The position numbers and the translations under genes were made by a program. A DNA stretch of 64,000 bases. Origin: Puniceicoccaceae bacterium (GTDB taxonomy: Bacteria > Verrucomicrobiota > Verrucomicrobiia > Opitutales > Coraliomargaritaceae). The stretch is taken from assembly GCA_902587165.1 (NCBI GenBank), contig CACIKF010000005.1:32992-96991 (forward strand). The letters are read 5' to 3'. The first letter of the stretch is position 1. Each line of letters starts with the position of its first letter. The notes beneath the pieces are model-generated. The model was not told the DNA's origin, did no database searches, and saw only the letters and a list, made by a program, of their open reading frames with translations. Positions 52,392 through 62,703 of the stretch are shown here, piece after piece.

Positions 52392-52742
52392 TTACGCGTC
52401 TGCTGGGCAGCAAGACATTTTCGGCATGGGGATTGTGGACTTCGCAGCCGAGGAAGCTGCTTCGCTTACGCCGCAAGATTTTTTGTCGTCGCCATCCTTA
52501 TCTGCCGAGCTGTCCTTGTCACCGCCGCAAGTGCCACAGCAAGATTTTTCTTTGGTGTCACAGGACTTCTTATCATCGGAAGATGTTTTTTTTTCAGAGC
52601 AGCATGAGCCAGATTCGGAGCAACAACTCTTAGCTGCTTTATCTTGGGAGGGTGCTTTTTCGCTGGTGCCGCAGCCACCGCAATGTGCATTGGCCGTTAA
52701 AGTCGCAACAAAGAGGGAAATCGTAATTAGTAGAGTTTTCAT
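52392..52742 (-). CDS. Secreted Cys-rich protein, possible metal binder
   Basis: The 116-residue product has a signal peptide (MKTLLITISLFVATLTANA). The mature part holds 13 Cys, mostly in CC pairs (KSCCSE, SGSCCSEK, KSCCGTCGG, KMSCCPADA), with HCGGCG at the new N-terminus, spread through a Lys/Asp/Ser-rich sequence. This is unlike a folded enzyme and resembles a metal-binding or redox-buffer protein; no named family was recognised. It has its own terminator, so it is expressed alone. Confidence 0.72.
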   Translation of the reverse strand: MKTLLITISLFVATLTANAHCGGCGTSEKAPSQDKAAKSCCSESGSCCSEKKTSSDDKKSCDTKEKSCCGTCGGDKDSSADKDGDDKKSCGVSEAASSAAKSTIPMPKMSCCPADA

Positions 52743-52802
52743 TATTAAATTTACGGTTTAAGCGTTGATAGGAGGTTACTTAGTTAACGTGCACGTGGCT
52801 GA

Positions 52803-53585
52803 CTATTTTGCAAGTTCTACTCTTTTAATACTTAAACTTAGTCCTGTAGAGGGATCAATCTCGATTAGACAACCAGAAATACGCACATCGTCCTCCGCTA
52901 CGGGAAAACGGCGCTTCATGCCATCAAGGAAGGTAGCCACAACTTGCCCGACATCGCGTCCAAGGACGGAGGCATAGGGACCACACATGCCCGCATCGCT
53001 CAAAAAAGCAGTCCCTTTGGGTAAGATCCGGCCATCAGCCGTCGGCACATGTGTATGAGTGCCGACCACTGCGGCGGCGCGGCCGTCAAGGTGCCAGCCT
53101 AGGGCAATCTTCTCGGAAGTGGCCTCCATATGAACTTCGACGAAGACAGCATCGCACTGCGATTCCAGCTCAGCCAGCTTAGCGTCAGCCATAAGGAAGG
53201 GGCAACTGGACTTGAGCGTCAGATAGTTACGCCCAAGCACAGTCAAGATGGCGAGGCGAAAGCCATCTTTTTCCACAATCAAGTGACTTCGCCCAGGGTT
53301 TTGCTCGGGCAAATTAGCGGGGCGGCATACCTGATCCAGCCCGTCGATTTCATTTTCAAATTTTTTCTGATCCCAGACGTGATCACCCAGCGTGACGGCG
53401 TCAACGCCAGCTGCGATCAACTGGTCAGCGATTTTTTTAGTGATACCTGCTCCGCCCGCAGAGTTTTCAGCGTTAGCGATCACAATATCCGCGCCTAGCC
53501 CCTGGCGAAGCGAAGCAAGACGCTCGACTACAAAATTGCGGCCAGGACGCCCGACAATGTCTCCTAGGAACAAAATTTTTAGCAT
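52803..53585 (-). CDS. YmdB-family metallophosphoesterase
   Basis: The 260-residue protein matches TIGR00282/YmdB. The metal ligands lie in [32 protein letters not shown] and [14 protein letters not shown], followed by [13 protein letters not shown]. YmdB hydrolyses 2',3'-cyclic nucleotides in vitro and affects biofilm and sporulation switching in Bacillus. The usual neighbour rny is absent here. It is a single gene between the Cys-rich gene and ilvB. Confidence 0.93.
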   Translation of the reverse strand: MLKILFLGDIVGRPGRNFVVERLASLRQGLGADIVIANAENSAGGAGITKKIADQLIAAGVDAVTLGDHVWDQKKFENEIDGLDQVCRPANLPEQNPGRSHLIVEKDGFRLAILTVLGRNYLTLKSSCPFLMADAKLAELESQCDAVFVEVHMEATSEKIALGWHLDGRAAAVVGTHTHVPTADGRILPKGTAFLSDAGMCGPYASVLGRDVGQVVATFLDGMKRRFPVAEDDVRISGCLIEIDPSTGLSLSIKRVELAK

Positions 53586-53700
53586 ATCTCAATGGTATGA
53601 AGACAGGTCTGAATCGTGCAAGCCAACTTATCAGAGATAAATTTTGAATTTGAAAACCCATCTTGATCAAACGAAGCTATTGATAACACGTTATGCAGAC

Positions 53701-53751
53701 ATCGCGGTAGCAGTCTGAAGCTGACTTCAATCTCTAGAAGTGCACCGCGAT
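53701..53751 (+). promoter_or_regulatory. Folded leader RNA candidate upstream of ilvB
   Basis: The arms ATCGCGGT (53701-53708) and ACCGCGAT (53744-53751) pair fully. The pairing continues inward as GCA/TGC after a bulged A, and an inner hairpin TGAAG/CTTCA sits in the loop. The structure ends 110 bases before the ilvB ATG. No T-run follows it, so it is not a simple terminator. Confidence 0.45.
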
Positions 53752-53861
53752 AAAGGGTGCTTACATGCTTGATTTAGGGGCGTTTTACTGTCTTCTTCCT
53801 AGCCTTTCCGCTTGGGCGCAACCCTAAGCCTACTTGAAACACGCAAAAAACCACACACACG

Positions 53862-55646
53862 ATGAAAACCGATAACGCAATCGACTTTCCTAAAGAGGAC
53901 GAAATTGGCCCCGAAATGAAGGGCGCTGATGCCTTGGTCGCCTCTCTTGAGCGCGAGGGAGTGGATGTGGTCTATGCTTACCCCGGCGGCGCTTCGATGG
54001 AACTGCACCAAGCCCTGACTAAGAGCGAAAAGATCCGAACCATTCTTCCTCGCTTTGAGCAAGGTGGGGGCTTTATGGCACATGGGCATGCGCGTGTTAC
54101 TGGTCAAGCCAGCGTCTGCATGGCGACCTCTGGTCCCGGCGCAACTAATCTCGTAACCTGTATTGCAGATGCATACATGGACAGCATTCCGCTGATAGCG
54201 ATCACCGGTCAAGTTTACCAGCAGTTTATCGGTAAAACCGCTTTCCAAGAGACCGACTTTTTCGGCATGACGCTGCCCATCGTAAAACACAGCTTCCTTG
54301 TTCTCGACAAGGAGGACCTCCCCCGCGTGGTCAAAGAAGCTTTCCATATTGCGCAAACTGGTCGTCCTGGCCCTGTTGTGATTGATATCCCGAAGGATGT
54401 GCAGCAAGCCATTTTCGAACCCACTTTTCCCGCCCAGATCGACATCCCAGGCTACAAAATTAAATCGACCAAGCCTGAAGCGACAGACAAGGAACTCCTC
54501 AAGGTGCTCGACTTGATCAGTGGCGCTGAACGCCCAGTACTTTACATCGGTGGTGGTATTATTTCTGCCGAGGCGCACCTTGAGCTGCGCGAGTTTGCCG
54601 AAGTCACTGGCCTGCCCGTTGCCTCCACCCTTATGGGGCTCGGCGCCTTCGACGCGGAGCACCCTCAATCGCTCTACTGGTTCGGCATGCATGGTACGGT
54701 TGCTGGCAACTGGGCTGTCTGCGATAGCGACATCCTCGTTTGCGCAGGCGCTCGTTTCGACGACCGTATCACAGGTTTAGTCTCCAAATTTGCACCTGAT
54801 GCAGAGATTGTCCACATCGACATCGACGTTTCAGAGCATAACAAAAACAAGCGCGTCAAACACCCTATCCATTCGGATATTAAATATGCGCTTAAGCGTA
54901 TGACCGAGCTGGCTAAAAAAAGAAAATTTAAAAAGCCCAAGATCAGTAAATGGAATGCAACGATTGAAGGTTGGAAAAAAGAATACCCATTTTCCTACGA
55001 TAAGACGGGCCACATAACTCAGCAAGAAGCCATCGAAACGCTCTACGATGTCACGAAGGGCGACGCCATCATTACGACTGGCGTTGGGCAACACCAAATG
55101 TGGGCGGCACAATTTTTTAAGTTCCGCGAGCCGCGCACCTACATTAGCTCACTTGGCCTCGGTACGATGGGTTTTGGCCTACCTGCCGCGATTGGTGCCA
55201 AGGTTGCTCGTCCAGATAAGCTCGTTGTCAATATCGATGGTGACGGTTGTTTCATGATGAACATTCAGGAACTGGCCACCGCGAAGATCGAAAAAATTAA
55301 TGTAAAGACTATTATCCTCAACAACCAGCACCTCGGCATGGTGGTTCAATGGGAGGATCTCCTTTACGAAAGTGTTCGCGGCCAGACCATTCTTTGTGAC
55401 AAGGACAACATCGGTGGCCCCGACAACGTCGATGCCATCTATCCAGACTTCGTAAGAATCTCCGAGGGTTTTGGCGTAGCTGGTAAGCGCGTGGTCAAGC
55501 GAGAGGAACTACGAGGTGCGATCGAAGAAATGATCGCTCACGATGGCCCTTATGTTCTCGAGATAGTCGTGCCATACACCGAGCATGTTCTACCGATGAT
55601 TAAGCAAGGCCTCTCCGCGAAAGAAATCTTAATTAAGTCTGAATAA
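53862..55646 (+). CDS. ilvB: Acetolactate synthase, large (catalytic) subunit
   Basis: The 594-residue thiamine-diphosphate enzyme starts branched-chain amino-acid synthesis. The catalytic Glu lies in [20 protein letters not shown], and [21 protein letters not shown] follows. The diphosphate-binding motif is [18 protein letters not shown] with [12 protein letters not shown]. Length and motifs match the biosynthetic (IlvB) form. The regulatory subunit gene ilvN and ilvC, which usually follow, are absent; the next gene is convergent. A folded leader lies upstream. Confidence 0.95.
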   Translation: MKTDNAIDFPKEDEIGPEMKGADALVASLEREGVDVVYAYPGGASMELHQALTKSEKIRTILPRFEQGGGFMAHGHARVTGQASVCMATSGPGATNLVTCIADAYMDSIPLIAITGQVYQQFIGKTAFQETDFFGMTLPIVKHSFLVLDKEDLPRVVKEAFHIAQTGRPGPVVIDIPKDVQQAIFEPTFPAQIDIPGYKIKSTKPEATDKELLKVLDLISGAERPVLYIGGGIISAEAHLELREFAEVTGLPVASTLMGLGAFDAEHPQSLYWFGMHGTVAGNWAVCDSDILVCAGARFDDRITGLVSKFAPDAEIVHIDIDVSEHNKNKRVKHPIHSDIKYALKRMTELAKKRKFKKPKISKWNATIEGWKKEYPFSYDKTGHITQQEAIETLYDVTKGDAIITTGVGQHQMWAAQFFKFREPRTYISSLGLGTMGFGLPAAIGAKVARPDKLVVNIDGDGCFMMNIQELATAKIEKINVKTIILNNQHLGMVVQWEDLLYESVRGQTILCDKDNIGGPDNVDAIYPDFVRISEGFGVAGKRVVKREELRGAIEEMIAHDGPYVLEIVVPYTEHVLPMIKQGLSAKEILIKSE

Positions 55647-55703
55647 GGCCCCCCTTATTTAATATACAGGGGATAAATTCGAAGCAAGATCTACGAATCA
55701 GCG

Positions 55704-56246
55704 TTAGCCAAAAAGCTTTTTAACGAAACTCCAGAAACTAGGCTTGGAGGGAGCTTGAGGAGGCAAAGGATCCTGAGTGGAGGGCTCAGTGCTCTTGCTC
55801 TCGAAACTCGAAGCGTTTGGTTCATAGCTAAGCTCTAAGCGGTAATCTTGAATCGAAGGGCGTTGCATGACGGCGACCTCGACAATCTCTGAGAGTTGGT
55901 CGAGATAATCTTTGCCAATCGATTCGAGTAGGATGGGTCCGAAATAATAATTAAGCGAATTGTGCTCATAGATGACATACCATCCAGTGTCGAGCTTTGC
56001 GAGATCGTCTAATAGATCACCAGGATAGCGTTGATCGAAGTCTACCTTGGACAAAAAACCCGCAAATGGAATCGCGGCTTCATCAATCACGCGGATGGGC
56101 CTTGCTTGTAGTAGTGCTGGGAGAACAAAAAACAATAACGCGAGTGCTCGCGCGCGCCCGAACGATCTTAGTGTGAAGATAGCGCGAGCAAGCACCCAAA
56201 GGGCATTCGACTCACACGCTAATGAGTTATGCATAAACGAGCTCAT
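55704..56246 (-). CDS. Hypothetical exported protein
   Basis: Not recognised. The 180-residue product has an N-terminal hydrophobic stretch (RALALLFFVLPALLQA, about residues 33-48) that would be a signal if translation began nearer to it. The mature part has mixed helix and strand (VDFDQRYPGDLLDDLAKL, then GWYVIYEHNSLNYYFGPILLE) and a Pro/Ser linker before a final basic aromatic tail. Its ATG overlaps the stop of the upstream Ser/Gly-rich gene (ATGA), so the two are probably coupled. Confidence 0.65.
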   Translation of the reverse strand: MSSFMHNSLACESNALWVLARAIFTLRSFGRARALALLFFVLPALLQARPIRVIDEAAIPFAGFLSKVDFDQRYPGDLLDDLAKLDTGWYVIYEHNSLNYYFGPILLESIGKDYLDQLSEIVEVAVMQRPSIQDYRLELSYEPNASSFESKSTEPSTQDPLPPQAPSKPSFWSFVKKLFG

Positions 56247-57022
56247 AGTCCACTCGGCAGGTTAGTGCCATGATCAACTCCTAGGCTGCCATTGCCACCT
56301 TGCGAGCCACCGCTGGCTTCTTGACCTGCTGCGGAGGTATAGTCGTTTACACCTGGAGCTAGGGTCCTTTTGTCAGATAATAAGCTAGCTGAACTAGTGC
56401 TTTCTTTAGATCGATTGACCTCGATCGTCTCTTGCGCGCCTACGCCACCAAAACCAAAGTCTTCAAAATTGCGTGTTTCCTGACCGCCGAAACCAGAATT
56501 ACCTGATTGGGTATCGGATGTTTTGGCCCTTAGTCTACCATCGGAACCACCCCCTGCCGAGCCAGCCTCATCTTCACTGCTGGCTGTTGAGTCTGAAGTT
56601 TGCGTTGCGGCGCTGCCGCTACTTTCTCTACCGCCTTCACTGGTTGAACTATCTTTTGAACTAGTGCTTTCCACTGTTTCGCCGCTGCCTGGGCCGCCGA
56701 CGCTTTCTATATCTCGTTGTTCACCCCCCTCTCTGCCGCCGCCGGGATTCGGCGAACCAGCGGCCGATCCAGATTCCGAATCATAGCTGCGCGCAGTGAC
56801 ACGACCGTCGAAGAGATCTGGATCGGGCTTAGCAAAAAGGGAAATAGCAGAACAAAGGCACACAATAGTAGAGATCCAAAACTTCAATGCAGACTTTCGA
56901 TCATTAGGAAAGCACGCAGTGCTTTGAAATAGCGGTGCCGCCTGGCCTGACGGGCTAAACGAGTTTACCGCCCCACTACTCTGGCCAGAAGTCAATGAAG
57001 CAGCTATAGCTTTTCGGTGCAT
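56243..57022 (-). CDS. Ser/Gly-rich exported protein of unknown function
   Basis: Not recognised. After a hydrophobic segment (LKFWISTIVCLCSAISLFA) the protein is a long low-complexity Ser/Gly/Thr/Glu region to the end. The ATG at 57022 overlaps the TPR gene by 19 bases and puts 45 extra residues before the hydrophobic segment. A TTG at 56887 would start directly with a standard signal peptide and may be the true start. It lies in the same run as the TPR protein and the gene starting at 56246. Confidence 0.6.
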   Translation of the reverse strand: MHRKAIAASLTSGQSSGAVNSFSPSGQAAPLFQSTACFPNDRKSALKFWISTIVCLCSAISLFAKPDPDLFDGRVTARSYDSESGSAAGSPNPGGGREGGEQRDIESVGGPGSGETVESTSSKDSSTSEGGRESSGSAATQTSDSTASSEDEAGSAGGGSDGRLRAKTSDTQSGNSGFGGQETRNFEDFGFGGVGAQETIEVNRSKESTSSASLLSDKRTLAPGVNDYTSAAGQEASGGSQGGNGSLGVDHGTNLPSGL

Positions 57023-58605
57023 TCGACGGTAATCTTTGGATTAGGCTTGGTGGCATCAACCTTGAGGTCGATCTCGACACTTTTGTATCCAGAACGACTA
57101 CCACGGACTTTGTAGACATCAGGAAAGAGTTTTAATTTTTCTTCCCTAAAACGATCGGGTGGCAGAACACCGATCATGCTAACATAGGTGCGCTTATCAG
57201 ACTCTATCGTCACCTCAACTTCGTTCAACTGGGCAGCGAGCGCAGCGCGTATGCGAGCTTCTTCGTCCTGCAGACTAGGTCCGACGGTGCTAGGTCGGCT
57301 GGCCATAGCCTCATTAAAAAGTTTTGCGGCAATCGGAAAACGCCCGTCTTTAATCTGTTTCGTGGCAGCGGCTAAACTTTGACTGTATCGGATATTAGCA
57401 AGGTAGAGGCTAGAGGCTTTTTCGAGCCCTGCGCGGGCCTCTTCAGAATCGGGCGCGAGCGCAAGGGCTTCTTTGTAGAAATTACGAGCTATTTCGTAGC
57501 GGCCAGACCTCAGAGCGTCGAAACCATCGGCGGAGAGAATTTCCAAGCGAGCAAGCTTATATTTTTCTTTGAGCACGACAAGGCGAGCTTGTTCTTTTGG
57601 GGATGACTTCATCTGCAACGCAGCTTCAAGGGAGACGACCGCTGCGCCGAGATCGCCCGCTTGTTCGGCCTGAACAGACCCATCGACGAGTGCTTGAAAG
57701 TCCCGCGCAATTATGCGAGCTTCCAGTGAGGCGCGTTGGTTGCGGATGAAGGGATTATGTTGATCTTCAGTTGCCAAACGCTCGAACGCGGCAAGCGCGC
57801 CTTCAAGGTCGCCACTGGCTTCAAGTGCACGAATAATTTTGACCTCTTCAGCGATACCATAGAGCGCAGCCACCATGACTAGGCCATCCGTTGCAGCCGC
57901 ATTCGCCCTATCAAGATCGAGAACAGACTCGAAAGCAGTGCGTGCGCTAGCAAGCTTGTAAGTCTCCATAGCCTTAACCGCGGCTTCTAGCAGACCAGCT
58001 ATTTGCTGAGTAGCTCGGGCTTCCATATCACCAAGAATTGTGCCTGTCATCTCGAAGTCGTCGATGGCGGATTGATACTCAGCCGCATTGAGCGCGCGGA
58101 GTGCAGTATCATAGGTCTCGACAGCTCCGCGGTAAGTATTTTCGAAGGAAGATTTTAGGTAGTCGAGGCGCTGTAGCTCTGAGTAGACCTTGTCATTCAG
58201 GGCGCGAGCTTTTTCGACCAGCGCGAGCGCAGCTAGTTGAGATTCGGCTGCTTGGACAACTCGGGAGTAATATTTGGCTGCGTGCTCTGTCTTGCCCTTG
58301 CCCATAGCATCTCTGCCCTTCTTTGCATTGCGTTTGAGTTCAGACATAAAGTCGAGCGATACATCACCCTCTCGCAGCGCTTTGGCGAGATCTTGTTCGA
58401 CTAATTTATCCGCTTTTTCGGCGAGTTGAAGAAGGTCAAAATCGGCGATATCGGTCTCGTTTTGATTTACAATAATGCTACCTCCGCCGATTTCTGAGCT
58501 TACGGAACCGCCCACTCGAATGATCAGAAGTAAAAGAAGTGGAATAACGATCAGCGCGGCTAAAACTAGGGCAACGATCAAAACGGGTTTCTTATTTTGA
58601 GTCAT
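57004..58605 (-). CDS. Membrane TPR protein with PEGA-like C-terminus
   Basis: The 533-residue protein has one N-terminal helix (about residues 8-30, VLIVALVLAALIVIPLLLLLI), then TPR/coiled-coil helices (for example SARTAFESVLDLDRANAAA and GRYEIARNFYKEALALAPDS). A beta domain at about 475-533 follows, with TYVSMIGVLPPDRFREEKLKL and VYKVRGSRSGYKSVEIDLKV resembling PEGA-type repeats. It is the first gene of a three-gene minus-strand run. The role is unknown; a cell-envelope scaffold is the likeliest reading. Confidence 0.78.
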   Translation of the reverse strand: MTQNKKPVLIVALVLAALIVIPLLLLLIIRVGGSVSSEIGGGSIIVNQNETDIADFDLLQLAEKADKLVEQDLAKALREGDVSLDFMSELKRNAKKGRDAMGKGKTEHAAKYYSRVVQAAESQLAALALVEKARALNDKVYSELQRLDYLKSSFENTYRGAVETYDTALRALNAAEYQSAIDDFEMTGTILGDMEARATQQIAGLLEAAVKAMETYKLASARTAFESVLDLDRANAAATDGLVMVAALYGIAEEVKIIRALEASGDLEGALAAFERLATEDQHNPFIRNQRASLEARIIARDFQALVDGSVQAEQAGDLGAAVVSLEAALQMKSSPKEQARLVVLKEKYKLARLEILSADGFDALRSGRYEIARNFYKEALALAPDSEEARAGLEKASSLYLANIRYSQSLAAATKQIKDGRFPIAAKLFNEAMASRPSTVGPSLQDEEARIRAALAAQLNEVEVTIESDKRTYVSMIGVLPPDRFREEKLKLFPDVYKVRGSRSGYKSVEIDLKVDATKPNPKITVECTEKL

Positions 58606-58737
58606 AGATTTGTTAGTCGCTTAGAATACGGACCAAAGGCTTAATTACGATGAGAAAAATCGCTCCTATTATCTTCCTTTCATGGAGTTCTTCATGCTTG
58701 CATGGGAGTTCAAAAAAAACAGCCTTTCGGCAATTTT

Positions 58738-61700
58738 ATGCCAAAACGCACTGATATTCAAAAGATTCTCATCATTGGTTCGGGCCCGATCGTAATTGGG
58801 CAAGCCTGTGAATTCGACTATTCTGGTACTCAAGCTTGCAAGGCGCTTCGTGAAGAGGGCTACCAGGTCATCCTCGTCAACAGCAACCCAGCGACCATAA
58901 TGACTGACCCAGAGTTCGCTGATGTTACTTACATAGAGCCACTTACAGTCGACGCGTTAGAGAAAATCATTCTCAAAGAAAGGCCGGATGCACTGCTTCC
59001 GACTCTAGGCGGGCAAACTGGGCTCAATCTTTCGATGGATCTCCACGATGAGGGTATCCTCGAAAAATACGGCGTTGAAATGATCGGCGCGAAACCTGAG
59101 GCCATTATAAAAGGCGAAGCACGCGATATTTTCAAACAGGCCATGCTCAAGATTGGTCTCGATGTTGCAAAATCAGCGACCATAACAACTCTAGCAGCTG
59201 CGCTCGAAGCTGCGGACTATTTGATTGGCGACTTTCCCATCATCATTCGCCCCAGTTTCACACTTGGTGGCTCCGGGGGCGGAATCGCCTACAATCGCGA
59301 GGAATATGAGAAAATGGTGCAGAACGGCCTCGATATGTCTCCTACAACTGAGGTGCTTGTCGAGGAGTGTTTACTTGGATGGAAGGAATACGAAATGGAA
59401 GTCATGCGAGACCACAAGGATCAGTGCGTGGTCATCTGTTCGATAGAAAATTTTGACCCCATGGGCGTCCACACAGGTGACTCCATCACCGTGGCTCCCG
59501 CCATGACTTTAACCGACAAAGAATACCAACTTATGCGCGATGCGTCTTTTGCCTGTATTCGCGAAGTCGGTGTCGAAACCGGCGGCTCTAATATCCAGTT
59601 TTCCGTCAATCCAGCTAATGGTCGAATGGTCGTAATCGAGATGAACCCTCGCGTCTCTCGCAGTTCTGCGCTGGCATCAAAGGCGACTGGTTTTCCCATC
59701 GCAAAAATCGCAGCAAAGCTCGCAGTCGGCTACAGCCTTGATGAGTTGCAGAACGATATCACACGTGAGACCCCTGCCAGCTTTGAGCCGACCATTGACT
59801 ACGTAGTGACAAAGATCCCGCGTTTCACTTTTGAGAAATTTATCGGTGCCGACACGACCTTGACATCTGCGATGAAATCCGTGGGCGAAGCCATGGCGAT
59901 CGGGCGCACTTTTAAAGAATCCTTCCAAAAAGCACTCCGCTCGCTCGAAATCGGTGCGAAGGGCTTCGTCGGTCCAGCGAAGTTTGCAGTAAAAATCACA
60001 GACATGCAGGCCATACGCCAAGGTATCTCGATTCCTACTTGCGAGCGAGTCTTTTGGCTACGACATGCGCTCCTTAACGGCATGACTGACGAGGAGATTT
60101 TTGACCTCTGCGCGCTCGACCCGTGGTTCATCGATCAGCTTCGTCAACTGGTAGAAATCGAGCTCGACCTAAGGAAGAGCAGCCTCGAAAAGTTCAACCT
60201 AGAACTGATGAAGACTGCGAAAGAGGCTGGCTTTAGCGATGCCCTAATCGCAGACTTATGCCTCTCCAACCGGCAGTCTGTGCGTAAACACCGCGAAAAG
60301 CTCGGTTTGATGACTGACTTCCGCCTGGTCGACACCTGTGCAGCTGAATTTGAAGCTTTCACCCCATATTACTATTCGTCCTATGGCTCGGAAAACGAGA
60401 TCTCAGTTTCCAAAAAGAAGAAGATCATGATTCTTGGCGGTGGGCCCAACCGAATCGGGCAAGGTATCGAGTTCGACTACTGCTGCGTCCACGCCTCTTT
60501 CGCATTACGCGATGCAGGCTACGAGACGATCATGGTCAACTCAAACCCTGAAACCGTTTCAACCGACTATGACACATCGGATAAACTTTTCTTTGAACCG
60601 CTCACACTTGAGGACGTCTTAGAAATCTACTATCAATCTAAGTGTGACGGTGTGATCGTACAATTCGGCGGCCAGACACCGCTTAACCTCGCAAGCGAAC
60701 TCGAAGCACACGGTGTCAACATCATCGGTACCTCGCCTTCCATGATCGATGCTGCGGAAGACCGTAATCTCTTCCGAGATATCCTCGACCGCGTCGGCTT
60801 AAAACAGCCAGAAAACCGCATAGCGAATTCCCTCGAAGAAGCTTACGAGCGTGCCAGAGAAATCGGCTTCCCTATCCTTCTTCGCCCATCCTTCGTTCTT
60901 GGGGGTCGCGGTATGTTCATAGTCTATAATATGGACGAAATGAAGAAAATCGTGCGCGAAGTTTTTGATGTCGCACCAGGCACCCCCGTGCTACTCGATA
61001 AATTCCTCGAAGACGCTTACGAACTTGATGTCGACTGTATCTCTGACGGCGAAAGCACTGTGATCGGTGGCATGCTCCAACACGTCGAATTTGCAGGTGT
61101 CCACTCTGGCGATGCTGCCATGGTAATGCCACCCCACACACTCTCTGACAAGATGCTGGAAACGATACGCCAAGCCAGCTACGCACTCGCTAAAGAGCTC
61201 GAGGTAGTCGGTCTCATGAACGTGCAATACGCGATCAAAGACGACGAGCTTTACATAATCGAAGTCAACCCGCGAGCCTCACGCACCATACCTTTTGTTT
61301 CCAAAGCAATCGGCGTGCCACTCGCCAAACTTGCCTCCCGCATTATGGCGGGTGAAAAATTGAAGGACCTAGGTTTCACCCAAGAAGTCATTCCGCCTTA
61401 TTGGGCAGTCAAAGAGTCTGTCTTTCCTTTCAACCGCTTCCCCGGGGCACCCATCATGCTGAGCCCGGAAATGCGCTCGACCGGGGAGGTAATGGGGCTC
61501 GACAAAGACTTAGGCGTGGCGTTCGCCAAATCACAAATGGCTGCCAAGCCTGCACTGCCTCATTCTGGCGACGTCTTTATTAGCGTGAAAGATGCTGACA
61601 AAGAGCGCGCAGTGCAAATAGCCAAGGGCCTGAGTGCACTCGGCTTTGGTGTCATTGCCACAGTAGGCACTGGAAAGCTCTTCAAGCAAAACGGTATCGA

Positions 61701-61974
61701 AGTCAAAAACGTCTGCCGCTTGAGCGAGGGTCGCCCGAATGTGATTGATTTGATCAAGAACAACAAGGTTTCGCTTATCATCAACACCCCGCAAGGCACC
61801 GTGCCTCGACAAAACGAGAACGAGATTCGCACCGAAGCCGTGAAACACAACATCTGCATCATGACCACAATCTCTGCCGCTTCCGCTGCTGTCGACGGCA
61901 TCAAGTCACTACGTAAAAAAGGCTACGAAGTGCGCTCAATTCAAAGTTATAGCCAAGAAGCGAACCCGAATTAA
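58738..61974 (+). CDS. carB: Carbamoyl-phosphate synthase, large subunit
   Basis: From the ATG at 58738 the protein is 1078 residues, close to E. coli CarB. It has two ATP-grasp halves, each opening with a nucleotide motif ([21 protein letters not shown] and [20 protein letters not shown]), internal repeats GGQTGLNLS and GGQTPLNLA, and a C-terminal MGS-like allosteric domain ([21 protein letters not shown]). It supplies carbamoyl phosphate for arginine and pyrimidines. An ATG at 58702 would add 12 residues. The glutaminase gene carA is not adjacent. Confidence 0.97.
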   Translation: MPKRTDIQKILIIGSGPIVIGQACEFDYSGTQACKALREEGYQVILVNSNPATIMTDPEFADVTYIEPLTVDALEKIILKERPDALLPTLGGQTGLNLSMDLHDEGILEKYGVEMIGAKPEAIIKGEARDIFKQAMLKIGLDVAKSATITTLAAALEAADYLIGDFPIIIRPSFTLGGSGGGIAYNREEYEKMVQNGLDMSPTTEVLVEECLLGWKEYEMEVMRDHKDQCVVICSIENFDPMGVHTGDSITVAPAMTLTDKEYQLMRDASFACIREVGVETGGSNIQFSVNPANGRMVVIEMNPRVSRSSALASKATGFPIAKIAAKLAVGYSLDELQNDITRETPASFEPTIDYVVTKIPRFTFEKFIGADTTLTSAMKSVGEAMAIGRTFKESFQKALRSLEIGAKGFVGPAKFAVKITDMQAIRQGISIPTCERVFWLRHALLNGMTDEEIFDLCALDPWFIDQLRQLVEIELDLRKSSLEKFNLELMKTAKEAGFSDALIADLCLSNRQSVRKHREKLGLMTDFRLVDTCAAEFEAFTPYYYSSYGSENEISVSKKKKIMILGGGPNRIGQGIEFDYCCVHASFALRDAGYETIMVNSNPETVSTDYDTSDKLFFEPLTLEDVLEIYYQSKCDGVIVQFGGQTPLNLASELEAHGVNIIGTSPSMIDAAEDRNLFRDILDRVGLKQPENRIANSLEEAYERAREIGFPILLRPSFVLGGRGMFIVYNMDEMKKIVREVFDVAPGTPVLLDKFLEDAYELDVDCISDGESTVIGGMLQHVEFAGVHSGDAAMVMPPHTLSDKMLETIRQASYALAKELEVVGLMNVQYAIKDDELYIIEVNPRASRTIPFVSKAIGVPLAKLASRIMAGEKLKDLGFTQEVIPPYWAVKESVFPFNRFPGAPIMLSPEMRSTGEVMGLDKDLGVAFAKSQMAAKPALPHSGDVFISVKDADKERAVQIAKGLSALGFGVIATVGTGKLFKQNGIEVKNVCRLSEGRPNVIDLIKNNKVSLIINTPQGTVPRQNENEIRTEAVKHNICIMTTISAASAAVDGIKSLRKKGYEVRSIQSYSQEANPN

Positions 61975-62111
61975 GACAACAGATAGCTACACCGGTTCAA
62001 ATATCAGACTTCATTACCGAGGAGTCTTAGCAGATGCTTAGAATGAATTCATGATTGCCATAAATGCTAAATTCAGCAGTTCTTAAGTAGTTATTGAGTT
62101 TCCGCAAAGTA

Positions 62112-62564
62112 ATGGATACGAAAAAGACTAAGCATCCGCTCGAAGCATCCTTTCATCGCGATAAACGATTGAAGCAACGCCAGATGGGCGAAAAACTCGC
62201 ATTTCTGTCGATCGCCTTTCTTGTCGTCCTTGAGATATGGGGCTACTTCGTAGTCAAAACAATTAAGCCCGACTTACTTGCCTACCAGTATTTTCGGTTC
62301 CTATTGGAAATCCCAATGACTTTCTTTTTCTTTAATGGGCACCAATGGGCTCTCTGGATTTTTCGAGCAGGCTTCGCGTTTAGCGCTCCTGCGGCGATCT
62401 ATCTATGCGTATTACTGATACATCGTGATGTATATTTGTTTTTGGTGCCGACTGCATTTATACCGGTGATTCTGTCTATTATCGGCACCATAATACTCTT
62501 CGCCTCAGAAGACTTCATGCTTCACTTCAAGCATAAGCGCCACGAGCGCAGCATTTACGACTAG
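62112..62564 (+). CDS. Hypothetical membrane protein
   Basis: Not recognised. From the ATG at 62112 the product is 150 residues. It has a basic N-terminus, then four hydrophobic segments (about residues 28-50, 65-82, 85-105 and 110-135) and a basic His/Lys-rich tail (HFKHKRHERS). A TTG at 62094 would add six residues. It lies between carB and purU in the same direction but is separated from both by more than 100 bases. Confidence 0.7.
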   Translation: MDTKKTKHPLEASFHRDKRLKQRQMGEKLAFLSIAFLVVLEIWGYFVVKTIKPDLLAYQYFRFLLEIPMTFFFFNGHQWALWIFRAGFAFSAPAAIYLCVLLIHRDVYLFLVPTAFIPVILSIIGTIILFASEDFMLHFKHKRHERSIYD

Positions 62565-62565
62565 A

Positions 62566-62592
62566 GGCCAAACTCCGCAAGGTAGTTTAGCC
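62566..62592. other. Stem-loop after the membrane-protein gene
   Basis: The arms GGCCAAACT and AGTTTAGCC pair over eight of nine positions around a nine-base loop, beginning one base after the stop codon. No T-run follows, so it is at best a weak or factor-dependent terminator. Confidence 0.35.
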
Positions 62593-62703
62593 AAAACGGC
62601 GAGCGGTGAGATTGAAGATATTGCCGACGCGCTCAGATCAATTAATGCGCCTCCTTATCCCCTTGATTTTGAACCAATTTACCTTTGTCTACACGCTTTC
62701 CAT

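Noticed and set aside
53799..54692. Long antisense frame inside ilvB
   Set aside because: ilvB is certain on the other strand; the antisense frame has low-quality composition and no motif.
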